Below are positions 58,401-64,000 of a DNA stretch of 64,000 nt, one piece after another. Both the position numbers and the translations under genes were made by a program. The notes below the pieces were generated by a model. The model ran no database searches. It was given only the letters and a program-made list of their open reading frames with translations, and was not told the origin of the DNA. The DNA comes from Glandiceps talaboti (taxonomy: Eukaryota; Hemichordata; Enteropneusta; Spengelidae): NCBI RefSeq assembly GCF_964340395.1, contig NC_135555.1:6074501-6138500 (forward strand). Direction: 5' to 3'. The first letter of the stretch is position 1; each line of letters begins with the position of its first letter.

Positions 58401-60605
58401 GAATCTGAAGGAATATGGATCCAACTTGAATGATGACTATCTTGAGAAGCTTCACGAAAAAGTAGAAAGTGTGATAAACCTGATTGGGGAATGGAAAACC
58501 AAATTAGCCACATGCAAGTACGACCCAACTGATCCACAACAAGATGAACAAATACATGAAGTACTATTAAGGGGTTTTGTTGCTGTTGCGAGTTTCAAGA
58601 TAGTTGAGAGTGTGGTACACAAAACACCAGATGAAAGACTTGATAGAAAGCGTGTATTTTCATCTACAACTGATGCGACAAGACGAAAAGGGCTGTCTAG
58701 CAGCTTCACACATTTTAACGAAGTGTTTGCTATTGATGATGCTACCTTCTCTCTTTATTCGTCTCCCATTCGGTTGATTTTTCACAGACTTGAGCGACTT
58801 AGGAAAAATCATCGTCAAGAACTCTCTGACTTGGACATTCCAGTAAAGGAAGAGTTGATTGATCAGTACAAATTTAAAAGTTATGCATCCGGCGTTTGGT
58901 TCAAGTGTGGCAGGGGTCATCTATTCTACCATCGACTCCAGCAGATTGCAGCAAGGCATTCACAGCAGGAACAATCTGTCCAATGGCCTACCTGTAAGCA
59001 GTGTGTTCTATTCCCAGCAGATGAAGATGAAGATAAAACATTTGCAAGTTCTTCACAGGAGAAGGTATTTACTCTAAACTTAGTTCAACTGTTTTTCTAT
59101 GAAGGTTGATTTACAGTTTACCTTTGATAGTTTGCTTAGATTCATTAATCCTCCTTAAGCTAAATGCAATGTACAAACTATACAAGCAACGTCTTGCAAA
59201 ATTCTTCATGTGGTAGACGGATGCTATTTCAAAGGACTTATGCGGAAAGAAACTGCAAACCCAATTCCTTTATACCTTTACCTTTTCAATATTTTGTCTG
59301 TTTGGGGGATCACTGTCACTATCTAAGATGTCAAATCCATTTTCATTGTAGAATTACTTAGTATTCTACTTTTTGTATTTCATACCCAGATTTACTGGAA
59401 ATTCGTCGACACTGTAGATTAACGTATGCAAGTCCCTCCTCGTGTTAACATACGATAATGATGAACGTTTTCCTTATGTTAACATTCAATGATTTTCTTT
59501 AAGTAGTGCCATAGTTTAGCTATAAGGTACTAACATTTACTAGTAACACTTTTCATTCTATACAGAATCAAACTACCAAAACCATGAACTGTATCCACTA
59601 ACACATGTTGTGTTCCGTCAACTGTTAGGGTCTTTAGGTCAACAATGTTCTTCCCTCTGGTGTTTCCTAATTTTAGTATTTCAATATTTTTCTCAGGCTG
59701 GTAAACAAAATACAAGTCATGTTGATAGACGAAGTGGAGGATACTACTCTCTTCAGCAAAGTTCTCACATGGTAAGATCCAGTATTTCATCACCTTTATT
59801 ATTTCATTATCTCGATTAGATAACATAATTTCATACTCTGTTTAATATATTTTCAATGACGTAAACCAATTGTTCGATACAAATTACGAATTGCGGAAGA
59901 TTATAACACCGAATTCACTTAAAGTATACACTACATTGATAATGATGAGGTAAAATTCCTTTGTTTTCTGACAGTGTAAAGTATCAACCTGTTTCTATTG
60001 TTGACACTGTATCTGTGTCCTTTGATTATGCCTCCGGGTTCTTTTCTATCACTTTTTCATTTTCGTACATTCTAGGCATCACAAGTTCAGACACCTATGT
60101 CACCCATAAGGTTCCGCCAAAGTCCAGTCCCCCACCCCGGCTTCTACGCTCAACAACATCCGAGATGGGAAAAGGTAAGCATGATTTATGATATTTATCT
60201 CATACATCTTACTGGCAAAGACAAGCGAACCTGGCCAATGTCCAATATACAAAACGTTATGTTTGTGCGCTAGTACGGTTCATATACTATTAACGACTAT
60301 TACTTGGCAATGTGTACTCAAACCTCTCATGAATCAGGCATTCAAGAAATATGTGTGAATGTAAAATTTTGAATGTTTATATAATATTCTCTTCACAGCA
60401 GCCTGGCCGTGGCAATAATCGAGGAACACGTCCGAGAGGTGGTCGCTCAGGTCAACGAGGACAAAGGGGAAAATTCCACCAAGCTCAAACTGATTCTTCG
60501 ACGTCTGGCCCGTCACCCCAGTCTTCCTACGACAACATGCCAAATCGAGGTGCTGCAAGAGGCCGCAGTCGAAGTCGCGGGAAAAATAAGGGCAGACGTC
60601 GATGA
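52471..60605 (+). CDS. ZNFX1: NFX1-type zinc finger-containing protein 1 (RNA helicase), 4 coding exons, about 2324 aa
   Basis: Coding exons are 52471-59064, 59697-59771, 60076-60174 and 60399-60605, all phase 0. ZNFX1 is an SF1 RNA helicase. In vertebrates it senses viral RNA at mitochondria, and in nematodes it acts in small-RNA inheritance. Visible motifs: RG-rich start, Walker A GPPGTGKT at 593-600, VVCYTNHALDQFLE, the EEAAE Walker B box at 980-984, LIGDHEQLRP, LQHRMRPE, VDNFQGEENDIILLSLVRS near 1157 and NRVCVALSRAR. Then come about eleven NFX1-type zinc fingers (about 1235-1815), a RING-like FIQLSCGHVF region, and an RZ-type finger (FKCGRGH with WPTCKQC, about 2140-2180). Human ZNFX1 is 1918 residues, so this one is longer, mainly in the finger array and the C-terminus. 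The first donor is the unusual GTATTT. Reading through it would add only about 14 residues before a stop. Confidence 0.95.
59697..60605 (+). CDS. ZNFX1: ZNFX1 3' exons 2-4 encoding a Gln/Pro- and RGG-rich tail
   Basis: Exons are 59697-59771 (acceptor TTCTCAG, donor GTAAGA), 60076-60174 (acceptor TTCTAG, donor GTAAGC) and 60399-60605 (acceptor CTTCACAG, stop TGA). Lengths of 75, 99 and 207 are all multiples of three, so any exon could be skipped without shifting frame. Together they add about 126 residues, low in complexity. The last exon is an RG/RGG block (GRGNNRGTRPRGGRSGQRG, then RGAARGRSRSRGKNKGRRR) of the kind that binds RNA and is methylated on arginine. Joining them to exon 1 is inferred from phase and position. 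Confidence 0.75.
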
Positions 60606-60612
60606 AAAGACA

Positions 60613-60618
60613 AATAAA
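60613..60618 (+). terminator. Putative ZNFX1 polyadenylation signal
   Basis: AATAAA eight bases after the stop codon. Another hexamer lies at 60975-60980. The first would leave an extremely short 3' UTR, so the second is a fair alternative. Confidence 0.35.
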
Positions 60619-60997
60619 CCGGACAATTGAAAGACGAAAGAGAACAGAACTTTTGGATTACTTTCAACATATCCAGTTACTTACCGTTATTATTTTTTCT
60701 CATTGAACCGTTGCATCTCAATGTAAAGTCAACAACATAACGCATTGTACGAGCATGTAAAAGTTATCAGCTATAATTTGTGATAACTTAATTAATTGTC
60801 AGTTTCCTTGAATAATAGCCGACATACTAGTACTCGTTGATTGATCATAGAAATACAGTGTATCACTATATCATCTTAACGAGTTTGTTTCGGTATCAAA
60901 TACACAAGTGTTTGCGTTTTGAACCGCCAAAGGACTAAATCTTGTACGAGGTAATAATTGATCAAAGTCAACACAATAAATAGTTAATCTATACAAA

Positions 60998-61128
60998 GTA
61001 ATTACAGGTACAGCCAACGAGTCATTTCTGAATTTAATCGACAAATGATAAAAATAGTTAATGAACTTAACAACATGTTACCCATGATAACCGATTAGTG
61101 CTGCTTCGTTGGCTGCGCCTGTAATTAC
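60998..61128. mobile_element. 131-bp MITE with 23-bp TIRs
   Basis: GTAATTACAGGTACAGCCAA (then CGA) at 60998-61020 pairs with 61106-61128, whose reverse complement differs at only two positions. The interior is AT-rich and noncoding. Small size and long TIRs identify a MITE or a solo foldback. Confidence 0.7.
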
Positions 61129-62551
61129 ATGTATTCTGGCATTGTGGGATGACAGTGTTTCAGAAGTACGGTAACCTTCGGAGGCATACAGCCTCCTTCT
61201 TCAGGTGCCAGGTTATTATGTAACATGTGCAATGAAGTCTGTGATTGTATAGTACTGTAAATATCATAGTTGTATAGAATATAGCAAAGTTTTGAATTTG
61301 ACATATACATGTATATGTGTATTTCAAAGCATTCATTGCTGTTTACCTTAAAAGAGAAATCCGTGTGTTACAAATGGGGGCATTAATTATTATGCATGGG
61401 GCTTAACACAATTATGAGTGTCTAATAAACGGACGGCGTAGTAAATTGTACTAGTTAGTCAGTAATTGACATTTTCTAGCTGCATTTTTTTAAGTACTTC
61501 TAGTAAAACAATTAAATTGTTCAGTAACTTACAAAAGGACATTGTACCTGTTAGTGGTCGATTTTATCCGGATCCATACTTAATGTAGAGAAGGTTTAAA
61601 TTTTGATCGATAGCTTGGTTTTGAATCCGTCGCTAGTGTTCAGTTTATATTGACTGGATAGCTATGTATGATGGTGTTAATTTAATATTCAATATCGAAG
61701 CACAAGTTAGGCCATACACTTTCAGTCACTGCGAACGCCATATATTCTTTCACTGTGTGTCCCATGAATGATAACATGCAAATATAAAGTCATGATGTGT
61801 TTTTACCATATTATCTGTACACCTACATACATAAGTTTACCTATCGATGATTCAAATTAATGCACCTCATGGTGTTTAGTCAGAACAAAGTAATTTTAAA
61901 TGGTCCAATTGCAGCGAGTGCAGCTTAGCTTTAGGCCACCACATTCGAATGATACGTAAGAACGTTTAATGAAGGGAATGAAGTTTCAGATGTGTAGACA
62001 GCATTTAACTAAGTTTACCATAAATCATTTTTCTCAATGTACTCTAATGGAGATAGAAGCTATAGGTTGTAAGGAGAACCTCAACAAAGCAGGCAGACAG
62101 ACATGAAGACGCAAAGTAGCATCGATTATGTGAGACTCAGACTCATTTTGATTATCAAAACGCCTGTTAATTCTATGTGGGTCAATTTATGTTGTAATTC
62201 CGGTAGTTCAACAGATGACGTCTTCCCAGAGTGAATTACTCCATTTTTTATATCTATGTATCGCCACGTCTGCCTGTTTTGTTATTTTGATGTTCTCAAT
62301 TACCAATTGGTGTTCTCGATATTATTAGGCAAAGTTGTAAGTAAAACCTCAGACCATTATAGAAACTTTTCTATAGTGGTCTGAGGTGAAACTGTGGAGC
62401 TCCAAAGTTTACGCTATTTTACAAACCAAATCACTACTAACATAACGTGAAACGTGCAGATTCTCTGTCCCCCTTGGTCTCATGTTTCTAGTAAAGTTGC
62501 GTATCTTGATTATTGCAGATATTCGTAAGAACTTCTGTCATCAAAGTTTTA
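61129..62551. other. Noncoding interval downstream of ZNFX1
   Basis: No gene recognised. It contains an imperfect inverted pair around 61185-61208 (GGAGGCATACAGCCTCCTTC) and the 40-base hairpin at 62347-62386. Confidence 0.5.
62347..62386. other. Strong 40-nt hairpin
   Basis: CCTCAGACCATTATAGAAA and TTTCTATAGTGGTCTGAGG pair over 19 positions with one G-T (or A-C) mismatch and a two-base loop. It is too short for an animal pre-miRNA stem of usual size. It may be the remnant of a foldback element. The strand of any transcript is unknown. Confidence 0.55.
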
Positions 62552-62984
62552 TTAATGGCAAACGGCACTCCATGAAATGAAATCTTTTTTGTAATTACGT
62601 CTCGAGTCATTTCATGATTTCACATTAAGTAAATGTCGCGCGATTGCCTACAGACACCAAATTGAATCTTGAGTCATATTCATTGTTCCCTGTTTTATCA
62701 GTTTTCCAGTGTTGACTCATGGGAGTCAGAATACATGCATTTGTATTAGATGAAAAATACATATGATTATTAAGTGCTTATTACCTTCATACAAACAATC
62801 ATGAATATCTATTGTTCATCTAATATATATGCAAATTTGTTAATTCCCATGAGGCAATTCTAGACATTGTTAGGACAATGAATGTTAAAACAAGTTTCAG
62901 TACGTTGTTAAAGCCCACGAGATTCATATGATGTGAGATCATGAAATGACTCTCCAGGACCCAAAATTTATGAAAATGCCTTAA
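62552..62984. mobile_element. TTAA-bounded foldback element (complete copy)
   Basis: TTAA at 62552-62555 and TTAA at 62981-62984 bound a 433-base segment. Its arms share CTCGAGTCATTTCATGAT on the left (about 62602-62619) and the reverse complement of ATCATGAAATGACTCTCC on the right (about 62938-62957). The same family begins at 4573. Target TTAA and long imperfect TIRs fit a piggyBac-type MITE. No transposase. Confidence 0.65.
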
Positions 62985-64000
62985 TTTCCACACACACACA
63001 CAACACACACACACACAACCCCCCCCCCCCACGAAAAACAAACAACAACAAACAAACGAACCCCGAAAGGTATGGTATCTACTGACTATGAATTAATCTG
63101 TTTTCACTGCTGTATCTCGCAATAACAGATATCAAATATATAAAATATGGATACATATCCCAATCTGCAGGATTGTAGTCATTGAAATCTATTTAGTGTA
63201 TTTATTATAGGTGTTGTCTTGAATAGTTATTAGGTTAGCATTAGCAATGTCAATTTCGGGCATGCGACGTGTGTAAATGCGCTCGCAGCATGATAGTGTA
63301 TTTGACAATATGCGAGTTCATGTGTACGCACAAACATATTGCAAATCAGTCCGTGGTACTTCTATAAATTGTTTTTAAAAATACCAGTGACATGGTCATA
63401 TCAGGGTTTTTTAAAAATCTCATGACGTCTAAAGAAATAAAACTTTCGATATTGTGAGTCAGGCCAACAGAATTAAATATCGCTCGAAAGACGACCCTTA
63501 TTTATAAGTAAGCATCCCGTATTACGAAGAACAATTATACGAATACATCATTTGCTGACCACTATAGGCAATATACCTACAACTTTTAATGGACCAATTG
63601 CGAAAATACTAAAGATAGAGTACACTTATTTATCCAAAAGAACTTCATTATTTACTTGAATGTATGAATATAGTACTTTAAACCCTGCATGTACCAGTCT
63701 GACAAAAACGAAAGTAGAATAAAGAAAACAAGACTGTAAGATCATTAGGTATGGCACGGAACTATAAAACTCGTGTGAAATTCAGCGGGGGGAGGGGGGG
63801 TTCGTGCAGTTGTTTTAACCGACATAAGCTAGATTTAAAGACAGATTAGAAGTCAATGCAGTCAAACTCCTCAAATAGGATGACATTTCGTGGTAAACGT
63901 ACACAAGCACAGGTCAGCTAACCCTGTATACCTTTGAATACTTATAATGAGTTCCACGAAGAAGTATAAATAGCGCTACATTCATAGCACACGTTGAAAC
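62985..64000. other. Noncoding interval at window end
   Basis: No gene recognised. It holds a (CA)n stretch followed by a C-run at 62990-63030 and a G-rich run at about 63786-63800. Confidence 0.5.

Noticed and set aside
1-64000. CRISPR arrays, operons, ribosome binding sites or prophage
   Set aside because: The genome is clearly eukaryotic. The short tandem arrays are microsatellites without unique spacers.

Overview
This is nuclear DNA from a multicellular animal. Genes are split into short exons with GT-AG introns of roughly 0.2 to 2 kb. The window is AT-rich, crowded with microsatellites, foldback transposon relics and truncated LINEs, and shows no operons. The gene set (DEG/ENaC channels with LDLa, CUB and hevein-like modules, a Gal3ST sulfotransferase, a polycystin-1-like ectodomain with tectonin-like repeats, and an intron-poor ZNFX1 helicase) fits a marine invertebrate. 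A deuterostome such as a hemichordate or amphioxus is my best guess, but the phylum cannot be fixed from this sequence alone.

Layout: 17-175 (+) is the last exon of one DEG/ENaC channel gene. From 176 to about 20.1 kb lies a repeat-rich interval with LINE fragments, several foldback/TIR elements and a two-exon Gal3ST-like sulfotransferase on the minus strand (17217-14018). From 20168 to 38630 (+) is a second DEG/ENaC gene. I resolved it into 30 exons that give one continuous 1547-residue frame, with every exon phase compatible. Between the first transmembrane segment and the channel body it carries about 975 extra extracellular residues: 5 LDLa, 3 hevein-like, CUB, 2 hevein-like, CUB, CUB, 2 LDLa. 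From 38.7 to 42.2 kb are (TA)n tracts and an evolving pentanucleotide satellite. From 48783 down to 42277 (minus) are eight consecutive exons of a polycystin-1-like protein: signal peptide, tectonin-like repeats, then a GAIN/REJ-like region. Its 3' end was not found. From 52471 to 60605 (+) is a ZNFX1 orthologue of about 2324 residues: one 6.6-kb exon plus three short 3' exons. The last 3.4 kb hold only foldback elements.

Nothing suggests that the genes form a common pathway. The two channel genes are tandem paralogues. The most unusual object is the modular channel: an ion channel whose extracellular loop has been enlarged by symmetric phase-1 exon modules, including probable sugar-binding hevein-type domains. 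All models come from reading splice sites and frames by eye. No alignment, expression or database search was run.
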